Shown in pieces: positions 8,478 through 18,141 of a stretch of 64,000 nucleotides of DNA. The DNA lies in NCBI RefSeq assembly GCF_039645975.1, contig NZ_CP147918.1:1178001-1242000 (forward strand), written 5' to 3'. The stretch's first letter is position 1. Each line of letters begins with the position of its first letter. The notes below the pieces were generated by a model. It saw nothing but the letters and a program-made list of their open reading frames with translations. It was not told the origin of the DNA and did not search any database. Source of the DNA: Sulfurimonas sp. HSL-1716 (GTDB taxonomy: Bacteria; Campylobacterota; Campylobacteria; Campylobacterales; Sulfurimonadaceae). The translations under genes and the position numbers were made by a program.

Positions 8478-10251
8478 AATAATACTTCTTATCTTTGCCG
8501 TTGCCTGGATATCGCTGATCGTCAGAGTTTTCTATCTGGCAATCCAGCATAATGAGTATTATGAGGACCTGTCGGATAAAAATACCATTAAAACAGAGCT
8601 CATATCTCCTGTACGAGGGGAGATACTAGACAGAAACAACAATCCTGTAGCCATAAACAAACTTGGATTTAAAATAGAGATCGCTCCGCATTTGAGCAGC
8701 GAAAAAAATATGCCCATACTTGACGACGAACTGGACACGCTGGTCAAATACATCCCTTCTCTTGACAAAGAGAAAATGAAAAAAGAGTATATGAAACAAG
8801 ACTCATATTACAACCAGAACTATATAGAGGTTGCCAGTTTTATCTCCTACAAGGACATTATGCCCGTATATTCGATCTTGAATTTGCGGGACAATATCCA
8901 TATCATCTCATCTCCTAAACGTTTTTATCCTTATAACGACACGGCTTCGCATATCATAGGATATGTGTCAAACGCCAATCAAAACGATATAGACAGGGAT
9001 CCTTTGCTTTCAATCATAGGTTCCGTGGGGAAAAACGGAATCGAAAGGTACTATAACACTTTTTTAGAAGGCGAAGCGGGAGAAAGAAAAGTAAAAGTAA
9101 GTGCCAAAAACGAGGAGATACAGGAACTTTATCATAAAAATCCGATAGAAAACCGCAAACTTATCCTCTCCATCGATATGAATCTGCAAAAATATATATC
9201 CGATATGTTTAAAAACGAATCGGGAGCCGTTATAGTCATGGATGTCAACGGTTCCGTCTTAGCGGCGGGAAGCTTCCCTGAGTATGATCTTAACACCTTC
9301 GTCTCGGGGATCTCGACAGAAAGATGGAAACAGCTTATAGAGGATATAGATGCCCCTTTTACGAACAAACTGATAAACGGTCTTTATCCTCCGGGTTCGG
9401 TCGTAAAAATAGGCTTGGGGCTGATCTTCATCACCACTGCGCTCAATGAGAGATGGGGAGTCAATTGTACGGGAAGCTATATCGTCTCAAACCGTAATTT
9501 CAGATGTTGGAAGAAAGAGGGGCATGGAAGAACGGATATAAGAAAGGCGATCAGAGAGAGCTGCGACGACTATTTCTATAAAGCAAGCGTCAATACGGGA
9601 ATAGAAACTATGAGCAAAGGTATGCTCAGATACGGTTTAGGAGAAAAAACGGGTATAGACCTGCCAAATGAGTTCATCGGTACCGTTCCCAGCCGTGAAT
9701 GGAAAAGAAAGAAATATAATCAACCATGGTACATAGGAGAAACTTTAAATACGGCGATCGGGCAGGGGGATTTTCTAGTTACTCCTATGCAGGTCGCACA
9801 GCTTACCGCCCTTATCGCTACAGGCAAACTGGTTACGCCTCATATTGCAAAAAAGATAGGGAACAAAGAGGTAAAGCCGGTATTTAAAGATGTACTAAAC
9901 GAAATTGAAAAGAAAAAGATAAATATAATAAGACAGGGAATGTACGACGTCTGTAACGCAGATCATGGTACGGCGACTCCGTTCTTGCATACAAAAATCA
10001 GACTCGCCGGTAAGACGGGTACTGCACAGGTCGTCGGGATCTCGCAGGAAACCAAAAAAAGGCTTCAAGAGCATGAAATGAAATACTATACGCGTTCTCA
10101 TGCCTGGCTTACGACTTACGGGCCTTATAAAAATCCTCAGTACGTCGTCACCGTCTTAGTCGAACACGGCGGACATGGAGGGCATGCTGCAGGAGATATC
10201 GTCTCTAAGATATATAATAAACTTTTACAAGACGGATACATAAAGAAGTAG
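8467..10251 (+). CDS. mrdA: Penicillin-binding protein 2 (elongasome transpeptidase)
   Basis: PBP2 cross-links peptidoglycan during cell elongation. One N-terminal transmembrane helix (residues 3-22) precedes the dimerisation domain. The transpeptidase domain has the active serine in PGSVVKIG (SxxK), SCDDYFYK in place of SxN, and KTGTAQV. A GHGGHAAG stretch lies near the end. Length 594 is normal. The start is TTG at 8467 with AAAAGGGA just upstream, overlapping the MreD-like gene by 11 bases. In-frame ATG codons lie too far inside. A leftward exchanger gene converges 32 bases past the stop; no convincing terminator lies between them. Confidence 0.95.
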   Translation: MRLKIILLIFAVAWISLIVRVFYLAIQHNEYYEDLSDKNTIKTELISPVRGEILDRNNNPVAINKLGFKIEIAPHLSSEKNMPILDDELDTLVKYIPSLDKEKMKKEYMKQDSYYNQNYIEVASFISYKDIMPVYSILNLRDNIHIISSPKRFYPYNDTASHIIGYVSNANQNDIDRDPLLSIIGSVGKNGIERYYNTFLEGEAGERKVKVSAKNEEIQELYHKNPIENRKLILSIDMNLQKYISDMFKNESGAVIVMDVNGSVLAAGSFPEYDLNTFVSGISTERWKQLIEDIDAPFTNKLINGLYPPGSVVKIGLGLIFITTALNERWGVNCTGSYIVSNRNFRCWKKEGHGRTDIRKAIRESCDDYFYKASVNTGIETMSKGMLRYGLGEKTGIDLPNEFIGTVPSREWKRKKYNQPWYIGETLNTAIGQGDFLVTPMQVAQLTALIATGKLVTPHIAKKIGNKEVKPVFKDVLNEIEKKKINIIRQGMYDVCNADHGTATPFLHTKIRLAGKTGTAQVVGISQETKKRLQEHEMKYYTRSHAWLTTYGPYKNPQYVVTVLVEHGGHGGHAAGDIVSKIYNKLLQDGYIKK

Positions 10252-10283
10252 CATTTTAAAAAAGCTTCAAGACCCTTTTAAGA

Positions 10284-11219
10284 TCATAATGCGTTAAAAG
10301 AATTTTGAATGAAAAGAGCAAGTATGATCAGTAAAAATATCGCTCCCGCTTTATTGTAAAGTCTGTTTGCAATAATAAAAAGAAGCGTGAAAGATGCCGC
10401 GGTCATGATCATGATATCAAAGAAGTTGTCATGAAGACTTACCGTCAAAGGGTGCAGCAGTGACGCGCCTCCGAGCACCATCGAGAAGTTGGCGACATTT
10501 GAGCCTATGATGTTGCCGACACTTAGATCTGCGTTTCCTTTTTTTATCGCGACAAGCGAAACGACGAGTTCGGGCAGACTTGTGCCAAGCGATATCAAGA
10601 ACAATCCGATGATCCACTCGCTTACACCGAAAGTTCTGGCTATGTTCGATCCGCTTTCAATGACGAAATTTGCACCGCCGATCACAAATACGAACCCGAT
10701 AATAAGAAAAGTGATGGATTTTATCCAGTTGAACTTCTCTTTTGTCAGCTCCTCATCGATACTTCCGTCAAGATCGCTCTTTGCATGAGTAAAAAGAAAC
10801 GTCAGGTAGGAGACCATCATCAGTATGAACAAAAAGCCGTCAAATCTTCCTATCTTGCCGTCTTGGATCATCAGCAGAAATATGATAACGGGTACGACCA
10901 CCCAGGCGCTGTCGATCGAGAAAAGATCTCTTTTGGGATTCATCTTCTTTGCTATAAAAAACACAAGACCCAGTATAAGTGTAATGTTAAAGGTCACGCT
11001 TCCTACGACATTTGCTACCGCCATATCGCTTTTCCCAGCATATGACGCCATCATGGATGCCGCCATCTCCGGCAGCGACGTTCCAAAGGCCACCAATGTA
11101 GCGCCGATCACAAAATGCGATATATTATAGTGAAGGGCTATTCGCTCTGACTCTTTTATAATGAAATCCGCCCCGTATATAAGAGCTGCCATAGATATTA
11201 TAAATATGATAAAATCCAT
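10284..11219 (-). CDS. CaCA-family sodium/calcium exchanger-like transporter
   Basis: The 311-residue membrane protein has the two inverted alpha repeats of the calcium:cation antiporter family: GATLVAFGTSLPEMAASM near residue 45 and LISLGTSLPELVVSL near residue 205. Each carries the ion-binding acidic residue in GTSLPE. About ten membrane segments are visible, with a charged loop in the middle (SDLDGSIDEELTKEK). It is closest in form to E. coli YrbG. The ion is inferred. ybeY lies two bases upstream on the same strand, so they are probably co-transcribed. Confidence 0.92.
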   Translation of the reverse strand: MDFIIFIISMAALIYGADFIIKESERIALHYNISHFVIGATLVAFGTSLPEMAASMMASYAGKSDMAVANVVGSVTFNITLILGLVFFIAKKMNPKRDLFSIDSAWVVVPVIIFLLMIQDGKIGRFDGFLFILMMVSYLTFLFTHAKSDLDGSIDEELTKEKFNWIKSITFLIIGFVFVIGGANFVIESGSNIARTFGVSEWIIGLFLISLGTSLPELVVSLVAIKKGNADLSVGNIIGSNVANFSMVLGGASLLHPLTVSLHDNFFDIMIMTAASFTLLFIIANRLYNKAGAIFLLIILALFIQNSFNAL

Positions 11220-11221
11220 TA

Positions 11222-11641
11222 TTATCCTTCTGTTCTGACTATCAGGCTCTCGGGCAGACCGTACTCTTTAATAATTTCGTTCTCTTTTTGACGCATTTCG
11301 CCGTTATCGCTTTCATGATCGAATCCAAGGATATGAAGCAGCCCATGTATAAAAAGAAGAGCAAATTCGTCATCCGGCGAATGATTAAACTTTTTAGAAG
11401 CACTCTCTACATAATCATACGAGATAACGATGCTTCCAAGAGGAGAAGAGGGCATCTCTTCATAAGGAAAGCTCAAAACATCGGTCGGAGCGTCTATTCT
11501 CCTGAACTCTTTATTTATGGCATGTATCTCTTCATTGTTTGTAAGGATAAGTTCGATCTCTTTGTCCGTCAGATTTCTGACTATCGACTCGATCCGGGTT
11601 AAATCAAGATTATACGGGGTTCTGTTATCAAAATCAATCAT
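11222..11641 (-). CDS. ybeY: Endoribonuclease YbeY (rRNA maturation)
   Basis: YbeY is a zinc-dependent single-strand RNase that takes part in 16S rRNA 3'-end maturation and ribosome quality control. The three-histidine zinc motif HGLLHILGFDHE is present near residue 105, and the RRIDAPTDVLSFPYEE stretch is typical. Length 139 is slightly shorter than the E. coli protein. The gene precedes the CaCA exchanger by two bases. Confidence 0.94.
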   Translation of the reverse strand: MIDFDNRTPYNLDLTRIESIVRNLTDKEIELILTNNEEIHAINKEFRRIDAPTDVLSFPYEEMPSSPLGSIVISYDYVESASKKFNHSPDDEFALLFIHGLLHILGFDHESDNGEMRQKENEIIKEYGLPESLIVRTEG

Positions 11642-11703
11642 ACGGAATTATATCGAAGAAGAGTTGTAAATGCAGTTACAGATAGAAAAACTATCTGTAA
11701 AAA

Positions 11704-11904
11704 CTATGCCAAAAGGTCTAAACTTTGCCCCAAGCCTGTCTTTTGTGCTACAGAGTCTTGAAGTTTTGCGTCTTTAAGGTTGTTGTTTTGAACAGAGGCG
11801 CTATTTAAAACATCCATAACAGCTCTTTCATCAACATCCTGACTTTTTTTCATAGCATATATTTGTGCCGCAACCGGAGCATTTGAACTTGTAACTGCGT
11901 CCAT
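11704..11904 (-). CDS. Small putative motility protein, YjfB-like
   Basis: This is a 66-residue soluble protein beginning MDAVTSSNAPVAAQIYAMKKSQD and ending GLGQSLDLLA. It resembles the short YjfB-type putative motility proteins, whose exact role is unknown. The strongest support for a motility link is the upstream sequence: a FliA-like promoter lies at 11940-11966. An AAAGGG ribosome binding site precedes the ATG. It is separated from ybeY by 62 bases and reads as a one-gene unit. Confidence 0.7.
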   Translation of the reverse strand: MDAVTSSNAPVAAQIYAMKKSQDVDERAVMDVLNSASVQNNNLKDAKLQDSVAQKTGLGQSLDLLA

Positions 11905-11939
11905 AATTTACCCTTTCACACTATATTTGCACATTTAAT

Positions 11940-11966
11940 ATATCGGCCGGATCAAAATAAATATTA
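11940..11966 (-). promoter_or_regulatory. Sigma-28 (FliA)-type promoter of the small motility gene
   Basis: On the minus strand the -10 box GCCGATAT (11947-11940) matches the FliA consensus in seven of eight positions. It is preceded after exactly 15 bases by TAAT (consensus TAAA). The predicted transcript would start about 28 bases before the ATG at 11904. Confidence 0.7.
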
Positions 11967-11998
11967 AAAATAAAAACCTTATATGATACTATTACGAT

Positions 11999-12517
11999 AT
12001 GAAGAGAAGAAAATTTATTGCGTATTCCGCCGTTTTATTAAGCAGCACGGTATTTGCCAAAGAGGCAGGTTCGTATGCTCTGCAGGTATCCGTGCTAAAA
12101 GAGCCTTACCAGACCATCTCTATGGTAATAAACGATCTTTTCCCATCCGGTGTAGGAATGCCAAATCCCCACTCTTTCAATGTAATAGGTTTTTTAAAAG
12201 CCGTTATGCAAGACAAAAGAGTTCCCGCAGAGAAGAAAAAAATACTAAGAAACGGAACAGGCTGGATAAATCAAAAGGCACAGAACCACTATATAAAAAA
12301 CTATATAGAACTTTCACCCGATCAAAGACAGAAAATACTCAAGACGATATCGCAAAAACAGTGGGGGGACACCTGGCTATGGTATCTGATGAACTATACG
12401 CTCGAGGCCATGTTCAGCGATCCGGTCTATGGCGCAAATATAAATGAAACAGGCTGGTTATGGCTTGATTACAAACCGGGTCTGCCTCGTCCTTTAAAGG
12501 TAAACAGATATGTATGA
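11999..12517 (+). CDS. Gluconate 2-dehydrogenase subunit 3-like protein, Tat signal
   Basis: The 172-residue protein begins MKRRKFIAYSAVLLSS, a twin-arginine-type signal with cleavage near SSTVFA. The mature part resembles the small gamma subunit (subunit 3) of membrane gluconate/sorbitol dehydrogenases. It overlaps the following GMC flavoprotein by 8 bases. Campylobacter jejuni has a comparable two-gene gluconate dehydrogenase (recalled as Cj0414/Cj0415), so an exported sugar-acid or alcohol dehydrogenase is likely. The true substrate cannot be read from sequence. Confidence 0.75.
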   Translation: MKRRKFIAYSAVLLSSTVFAKEAGSYALQVSVLKEPYQTISMVINDLFPSGVGMPNPHSFNVIGFLKAVMQDKRVPAEKKKILRNGTGWINQKAQNHYIKNYIELSPDQRQKILKTISQKQWGDTWLWYLMNYTLEAMFSDPVYGANINETGWLWLDYKPGLPRPLKVNRYV

Positions 12518-14186
12518 CGTATGCATTATCGGAAGCGGAGCAGGGGGCGCGCCTATCGCATATGAACTCTCACGCGCCGGCAAAAGGGTTCTGGTACTGG
12601 AAAAAGGCAGATACTACACGGAAAAAGATTTTTTTAAAGACGAGCTTGCCGTCTCAAGAAGAGACATCTACACTCCGCCGCTCGATGAGGAGCAGCATGT
12701 TATAGAGACGCAAAATAGCGACGGAGAATGGGAAGCCGTTGAAAGCAGAAAAAGCGGCTGGAACTTTTGGAACGGTTCGATGGTCGGCGGTTCGTCAAAC
12801 CTTATGAGCGGATATTTTCACCGTATGAAACCAAACGATTTCAAACTTCTTTCTACTTACGGCAAGATAGAAGGAGCCAACATAGTCGACTGGATGATAG
12901 ACTACAAAGAGCTTGAACCCTACTATGACAAAGTCGAAAAGATAGTGGGCGTTTCAGGACGAGTGGTAAAGCACCCGTTTTTAGAGCCCCGCTCGTCGGC
13001 TGAGTATCCCTTTAAACCTACTTGGGAACATCCTATCTCGTCATGGTTTGATACGGCATGTCAAAAACTTGGGCTTTATTCCATACCTACGGCACGCGCA
13101 GTTCTTCCTTCGGATGCTCTTGAACGTAAAGGATGTTCATATTCGAACTTCTGCGGCAGCTACGGATGCGCTACGGGTGCCAAAGGCAATGCCCGTTCAG
13201 CACTTTTAAACAAAGCTTTAAAAACGGGGAACTGCACTATTTTAAGTGATTCATTCGTATACAAGATAGACAACGACGGAAAAAAAGCTACTAAAATACA
13301 CTACTATAATAAAAACGGACGATCTCTTCATGCAGAAGCAAAACTCTTCGTACTGGCCGCTCAGGCCGTTGAAAGCTCGAGACTGCTGTTAAATTCGAAA
13401 AGCAGCCGTTTTAAAAACGGTCTTTTAAACAACTACGGACAGGTAGGCAAAAATCTTATATTTTCAGCCGGCGGAAGCGGTGAGGGCAGACTCAGGTTTG
13501 AGGACCTGCCAAAAGAAAAACAGAATGTACTGCTGCTGCGAGGCGCGTTTGTAAACCGTTCGCTGCAGGATTGGTATGAGTTTGAACAAGAGGGCAAAAA
13601 GATAAAAGGCGGCACAATCGACTTTTTGTTTGAACATGCAAATCCCACAAACAGGGCGATGGGAGAGGTTTATGACAAAGATCTCAACCTGATCTGGGGA
13701 GAAAGATTGCAGCAGAGGATAAAATATGCCTTTATACGGTCGAGAAAGTTTGTTTTTGAAGTATTTAATGATTGGCTGCCTACGGATGACTGCTTTGTCG
13801 GTGTTGATGAAAATGTAAAAGACAAATGGGGTGTTCCCGTCGCCAAGATACGTTTAAACTCGCACAACCATGACATCGAAGTGGGCAGTTTTCTTGCGCA
13901 AAAAGCCGAAACTCTCTTAAAAGAGATGGGAGCGGTCGAAATAAGATCAAACATCTCAAGCGCTCCTCCGCCCAATCTTGTTGCGGGAGGGTGCCGTTTC
14001 GGCAATAACGAAGAAAACTCCGTGCTAGACAGGAATTGCAAAGCGCACGCGCTTGACAATCTTTATGTCACGGATGCTTCGTTTATGCCCACGGGAGGCA
14101 GTGTCCCTTATACTTGGACAATTTATGCCAACTCTTTTAGGGTTGCTGATAAGATACTAAAGAGGTTTCATGATAAAGAACTTTGA
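12510..14186 (+). CDS. GMC-family FAD oxidoreductase (gluconate dehydrogenase-like large subunit)
   Basis: The N-terminus has the FAD dinucleotide-binding motif CIIGSGAGGAPIAYEL at residues 5-20. The second GMC region, GGSSNLMSGYFHRM, is around residue 92. The C-terminus has NLYVTDASFMPTGG with the final catalytic region VPYTWTIYANSFR. A cysteine-rich stretch, CSYSNFCGSYGC, lies mid-protein. There is no signal peptide, so it is probably carried to the periplasm by the twin-arginine signal of its small partner at 11999. No cytochrome c subunit follows, so the electron acceptor must be encoded elsewhere. Confidence 0.85.
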   Translation: MYDVCIIGSGAGGAPIAYELSRAGKRVLVLEKGRYYTEKDFFKDELAVSRRDIYTPPLDEEQHVIETQNSDGEWEAVESRKSGWNFWNGSMVGGSSNLMSGYFHRMKPNDFKLLSTYGKIEGANIVDWMIDYKELEPYYDKVEKIVGVSGRVVKHPFLEPRSSAEYPFKPTWEHPISSWFDTACQKLGLYSIPTARAVLPSDALERKGCSYSNFCGSYGCATGAKGNARSALLNKALKTGNCTILSDSFVYKIDNDGKKATKIHYYNKNGRSLHAEAKLFVLAAQAVESSRLLLNSKSSRFKNGLLNNYGQVGKNLIFSAGGSGEGRLRFEDLPKEKQNVLLLRGAFVNRSLQDWYEFEQEGKKIKGGTIDFLFEHANPTNRAMGEVYDKDLNLIWGERLQQRIKYAFIRSRKFVFEVFNDWLPTDDCFVGVDENVKDKWGVPVAKIRLNSHNHDIEVGSFLAQKAETLLKEMGAVEIRSNISSAPPPNLVAGGCRFGNNEENSVLDRNCKAHALDNLYVTDASFMPTGGSVPYTWTIYANSFRVADKILKRFHDKEL

Positions 14187-14201
14187 TATTAGGAAATATG
14201 A

Positions 14202-15875
14202 ATGTTAAATATGGTCATTGAAGTGTTTTCCGGTCTGGGAATGTTCCTGTTTGGAATGTTTTATATGGAGATCGCATTAAAAGAGCTCGCCGGTATACGA
14301 TTTAAAAAATGGATAAAAAATTCGACTTCGACAAGATCAAAATCACTGTTGACAGGTGCTTTGGCAACGGCAGTACTGCAAAGTTCCTCCGTCGTTACAC
14401 TTATGACACTTTCCTTTGTCAGCACCTCTCTTGTTCCTTTGGAATCGGCGATAGGGATCATTTTCGGTTCAAATCTCGGAACGACGGTAACGGCATGGAT
14501 AGTGGCCACATTAGGGTTTAAAGTAAAGATAGAGCTTTTTGCGCTGCCGATGATAGGGCTGGGCGGATTTATGCTGATATTAAACTCGTCTCATAAAAAG
14601 ATAGAAGCCGTAGCAAAGACGCTTATCGGCTTCGGACTACTCTTTTTCGGTCTGGAGATTATGAAAAACTCCATAGAAACACTGGGACAGAATTTCGATC
14701 TGGCTTCATATACGCACTATCCGCCAATCGCGTTCATCGGGCTTGGATTTATCATAACGGCACTCATACAGTCGAGCTCGGCAACAACTGCCATCATACT
14801 TAGTGCTTTATACGCGAATATTCTGACCTTCGAGCAATCCGCAGCGATGGTCATCGGGGCAAACATAGGCACGACTGTAACGGCCCTGCTGGGTGCTATC
14901 GGCGGTATTCCCGATAAAAAGCGTGTTGCGATGGCGCATCTTCTGTTCAATTTTATAACCGCTTTTTTTGCTTTTTTGCTTCTGCCTTATTTAAGTACTT
15001 TTTTAATGCAGACTCTTTCTTTGCATAGCGACAAAACGACTGCATTGGCACTCTTTCATACGATATTCAACCTGTTTGGAATACTGCTTTTGATCTATTT
15101 CATACCGGCAATGACAAAATATCTGCAGCTTATGTTTAAAACGAACGAAAAGCTGCCCACGCGATATATCCACCTTGCTGATCCGAAATTCCCTGATACC
15201 GCACTGGTCGCACTGCGCAACGAGATAAGCCATCTTTTTGTTAAAACACTGAAATTCGGTCTGCTTCTTACACATATACGTCCCGATGATGTACTAAACG
15301 GCAAATATGATGTCAAAGACACAATATCGAACAATCAAAAATTCATAGATTTCGACTATAAAAAAGTATATGAGAATCTCAAAGATATAGAGATAGGTAC
15401 CGTAGAGTTCGCAAATATTCTTAACCAGCAAAATCTTACTCCCGAACAAAGTCAAAATATCGATATACTGCTTACTTCCGCGAGAGAGATAGGGTATGCG
15501 GCAAAAACACTAAAGGATATAAAAAACAATATCGATGACCTGTTTGACAACGATAACATCTCGCTTCACAATATGTATAATGAGATCAGAAGCAACCTCG
15601 TGTACATAATACTTGTCTTTGTCAACTATATGAATGAGAAATGGCCGCTGGAAAAAACTCTTGCAAAATTTACGACAGCCGATGAAGAGAGCCGTCAAAT
15701 CACAAAAAAAACGACGCAGCTTGTCAGCAAGGACAACGTAAACGAAAAATACATGCTGGCTCTTTTGAATATAAACAGAAATATAAATATATCCATGAAA
15801 TCATTACTGGAAGCCTCCAAGGCCGTAAATCTGTATTTTGAGATAGAAAAGAAAAACGGCAAGACCGAACAATAA
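14202..15875 (+). CDS. Na/Pi cotransporter II-type protein with PhoU-like tail
   Basis: The N-terminal 320 residues hold about eight membrane segments with two copies of the Na/Pi cotransporter repeat: TAVLQSSSVVTLMTLSF and TALIQSSSATTAIILSA. The glycine-rich GSNLGTTVTA and GANIGTTVTA motifs follow the repeats. The remaining 230 residues form a helical, charged PhoU-like region. Together these match the bacterial NptA/YjbB family of sodium-dependent phosphate transporters; export rather than uptake has been reported for YjbB. It follows the GMC gene by 15 bases and precedes queC by 18. Confidence 0.9.
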   Translation: MLNMVIEVFSGLGMFLFGMFYMEIALKELAGIRFKKWIKNSTSTRSKSLLTGALATAVLQSSSVVTLMTLSFVSTSLVPLESAIGIIFGSNLGTTVTAWIVATLGFKVKIELFALPMIGLGGFMLILNSSHKKIEAVAKTLIGFGLLFFGLEIMKNSIETLGQNFDLASYTHYPPIAFIGLGFIITALIQSSSATTAIILSALYANILTFEQSAAMVIGANIGTTVTALLGAIGGIPDKKRVAMAHLLFNFITAFFAFLLLPYLSTFLMQTLSLHSDKTTALALFHTIFNLFGILLLIYFIPAMTKYLQLMFKTNEKLPTRYIHLADPKFPDTALVALRNEISHLFVKTLKFGLLLTHIRPDDVLNGKYDVKDTISNNQKFIDFDYKKVYENLKDIEIGTVEFANILNQQNLTPEQSQNIDILLTSAREIGYAAKTLKDIKNNIDDLFDNDNISLHNMYNEIRSNLVYIILVFVNYMNEKWPLEKTLAKFTTADEESRQITKKTTQLVSKDNVNEKYMLALLNINRNINISMKSLLEASKAVNLYFEIEKKNGKTEQ

Positions 15876-15893
15876 TATGCTAAAATCTCAAGT

Positions 15894-16571
15894 ATGAATA
15901 AGATTGAAAATAAAAAAGCCGTCTGTATCATGAGCGGCGGTATGGATTCGACACTGAGTGCTTATATGATGAAAGAGCAGGGATTTGACATCATTGCCGT
16001 CCATTTTAACTACGATCAGAGAACCGAAGCAAAAGAGCTTGAATGTTTTAACAATATCTGTAAAGCTCTCCGAGTAGAAAAAAAATACGACTTGGACATA
16101 GGTTTTTTCAAAGAGCTCGGAGCATCCGCATTGACCGATACGAACATTGAAATCCCTACAGGCGGGATCGAAGCCGGTATCCCCGTGACGTACGTGCCTT
16201 TTAGAAACGGCATATTTTTGAGCATGGCAGCGGCAATCGCCGAAAAAGAGGGTGCACAGGCGATAAGCATCGGTGTCGTCGAGGAAGACAGCAGCGGATA
16301 CCCGGACTGCAGAGAAGAGTATATAAAAAGCATGCAGCAAAGCATAAACCTCGGTACGAAAGAGGAGACTGACATAACCATCCATATGCCTTTGGTTCAT
16401 CTTAAAAAGTCACAGATCGTCAAAGAAGCGTTAAAACTAAACGTTCCTCTTGAACTTACCTGGAGCTGCTATAAGAACGAAGCAAAAGCCTGCGGCATCT
16501 GCGACAGCTGCAGACTACGCTTGAACGGTTTTGAACAAGCAGGCGTGACAGACCCGATCCCTTATGAATAG
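15894..16571 (+). CDS. queC: 7-cyano-7-deazaguanine synthase
   Basis: QueC makes preQ0 from 7-carboxy-7-deazaguanine with ATP and ammonia, on the way to queuosine in tRNA. The PP-loop [12 protein letters not shown] lies near residue 15. The zinc-binding cysteines appear at the C-terminus as [15 protein letters not shown]. Length 225 is standard. The other queuosine genes are not in the window. Its stop overlaps the following YgjP-type gene by 8 bases. Confidence 0.95.
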   Translation: MNKIENKKAVCIMSGGMDSTLSAYMMKEQGFDIIAVHFNYDQRTEAKELECFNNICKALRVEKKYDLDIGFFKELGASALTDTNIEIPTGGIEAGIPVTYVPFRNGIFLSMAAAIAEKEGAQAISIGVVEEDSSGYPDCREEYIKSMQQSINLGTKEETDITIHMPLVHLKKSQIVKEALKLNVPLELTWSCYKNEAKACGICDSCRLRLNGFEQAGVTDPIPYE

Positions 16572-17223
16572 CCTCGATATCTTTGGTTTGGATATAAGAT
16601 ACAAATACAATCCGAGATTAAAAAACAGTTATATAAATATCCTTCCTTCAACTCAAGTAGTCGTTAAAACTCCCGTAAAATCGGAAAAGTACATCTATAC
16701 CCTGATAGAAAACAAATATGAGTGGATCATAAAAAAGATCGATCATATAAAAAAATATGAGAAGATAGACGTGAACATAGAGGATGAAGTTTTGATATTT
16801 GGCGAAGTATACAGTATCGATCATGAAATAGCATCGAGCCTGAAAGAAAAACTGCAAAAGCTTCGAATGCCCACACAAAAAAATATACTGATCAGTTACG
16901 ATAAATATTATAAAGAGATGGCGCAAAGCCATATACCGGGCAGGGTGGAGTATTTCAGCACTCTGATGGAGCTTTATCCGGCAAACATCAAGTTCAGAAA
17001 GATGAAAAAAAGATGGGGAAGCTGCGATAGCAAAAAGGAACTCACGTTTAATACGAACCTTTTAAAGCTCTCCTGCGAACTTATCGACTACGTCATCGTT
17101 CATGAACTTGCCCATATAAAATATATGAACCACTCAAAACAGTTTCACAATCTCGTAAACAGATATCTTATAGACTCCAAAAAGCTTGAAAAGAGGATAA
17201 GAGAACAATATTACAGATTGTGA
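16564..17223 (+). CDS. YgjP-type (DUF45) zinc metallopeptidase-like protein
   Basis: The C-terminal half carries the zinc site [19 protein letters not shown] (HExxH plus a downstream histidine). It also has the family motif [14 protein letters not shown]. This identifies the M48-related YgjP/DUF45 group, soluble proteins of unknown substrate. No signal peptide or membrane segment is seen. The overlap with queC indicates a shared transcript but does not by itself imply shared function. Confidence 0.88.
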   Translation: MNSLDIFGLDIRYKYNPRLKNSYINILPSTQVVVKTPVKSEKYIYTLIENKYEWIIKKIDHIKKYEKIDVNIEDEVLIFGEVYSIDHEIASSLKEKLQKLRMPTQKNILISYDKYYKEMAQSHIPGRVEYFSTLMELYPANIKFRKMKKRWGSCDSKKELTFNTNLLKLSCELIDYVIVHELAHIKYMNHSKQFHNLVNRYLIDSKKLEKRIREQYYRL

Positions 17224-17250
17224 TACAATAGCGGTATTGCGGAGCTTAGA

Positions 17251-18051
17251 ATGAACAAAAATATTTTATTTGTATGTGTAGAGATACCTAATACCGTATC
17301 AAAAAGAGAGCTTGAAAGCGAATTTCCGGGGATGGTACTAAGCCGGATCGAAAACTCTCTTGTAGGGGAGATCACAAACGACAAACTTATCTTCGTATCC
17401 TCTTTCGGCGTGATCACTTTTTGTAACTTCTCATTTGAAGAGATAATCTCTTTTCTTTCAAGACTGGGCATAAAACAAGCCGAGCACTATAAAACAGCTC
17501 TCATAAACCAAGACTATATGATGATAGTCAATGAAGAGTATACCAAACCGCAGATCGACGAAAATACTATCAAATATGATCGATTTAACAAATCTGTGGG
17601 CTCAATCATCTCTTTGGCTCTTTCTCAAAGCGTAGGGCTTGAGATAAAAGAGCTGTCACTGGAAAAAAAGATGGATGAGAGCAAAACGCTGTATGAAAAG
17701 ATAGAGCAGCTTAAAGTGAAGGATAGGGCAAAGCTGATGAAATTCGCAAGCTCCATAGCAAAAGAGAGATTTCATATCTTAAATCAGCTTTATCTCTTAG
17801 ATAAACCCGACATCCTGTGGGACGATCCCGAGCTGGAATCTTTATACAATCAGCTCTCTTTGCAGTTAGAACTCAAATCACGCTTTGACGTCATAGAATA
17901 CAAGATATCGTACTTAAAAGAATCCGTCGAATTTGCGACCGATATGATAAACCAAAAATCAAGCGAGTTTTTGGAGTGGATAATCATCTGGCTTATTGCA
18001 GTGGAAATAGTGTTTTCTATATATGAATATATGATAAAGCCGTTATTGTAA
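17251..18051 (+). CDS. RMD1/DUF155 family membrane-tethered protein
   Basis: The 266-residue protein has an N-terminal alpha/beta part (NILFVCVEIPN, LIFVSSFGVITF), a long helical central region and a single C-terminal membrane anchor, EWIIIWLIAVEIVFSIYEYM. This is the architecture of DUF155, the family of yeast Rmd1 and human RMND1. The bacterial role is not known. The start ATG has a CGGAG ribosome binding site. It follows the YgjP gene by 27 bases. Confidence 0.75.
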   Translation: MNKNILFVCVEIPNTVSKRELESEFPGMVLSRIENSLVGEITNDKLIFVSSFGVITFCNFSFEEIISFLSRLGIKQAEHYKTALINQDYMMIVNEEYTKPQIDENTIKYDRFNKSVGSIISLALSQSVGLEIKELSLEKKMDESKTLYEKIEQLKVKDRAKLMKFASSIAKERFHILNQLYLLDKPDILWDDPELESLYNQLSLQLELKSRFDVIEYKISYLKESVEFATDMINQKSSEFLEWIIIWLIAVEIVFSIYEYMIKPLL

Positions 18052-18141
18052 AGAGTATCGGCCTGCGAAACATACTTTGGTTAACATAATGTAAATTCTC
18101 TTGAAAATAATTTATTTATACTCTTCTGTAAAAAATATAGG

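Noticed and set aside
10252-10283. AAAAG...CTTTT pairing between mrdA and the CaCA gene
   Set aside because: The stem is only about five weak pairs and has no following T-run, so it is not called a terminator.
18055-18062. GCCGATAC on the minus strand, a FliA -10-like box
   Set aside because: No TAAA-like -35 occurs 15 bases away, and it would drive antisense RNA into the DUF155 gene with no gene downstream.
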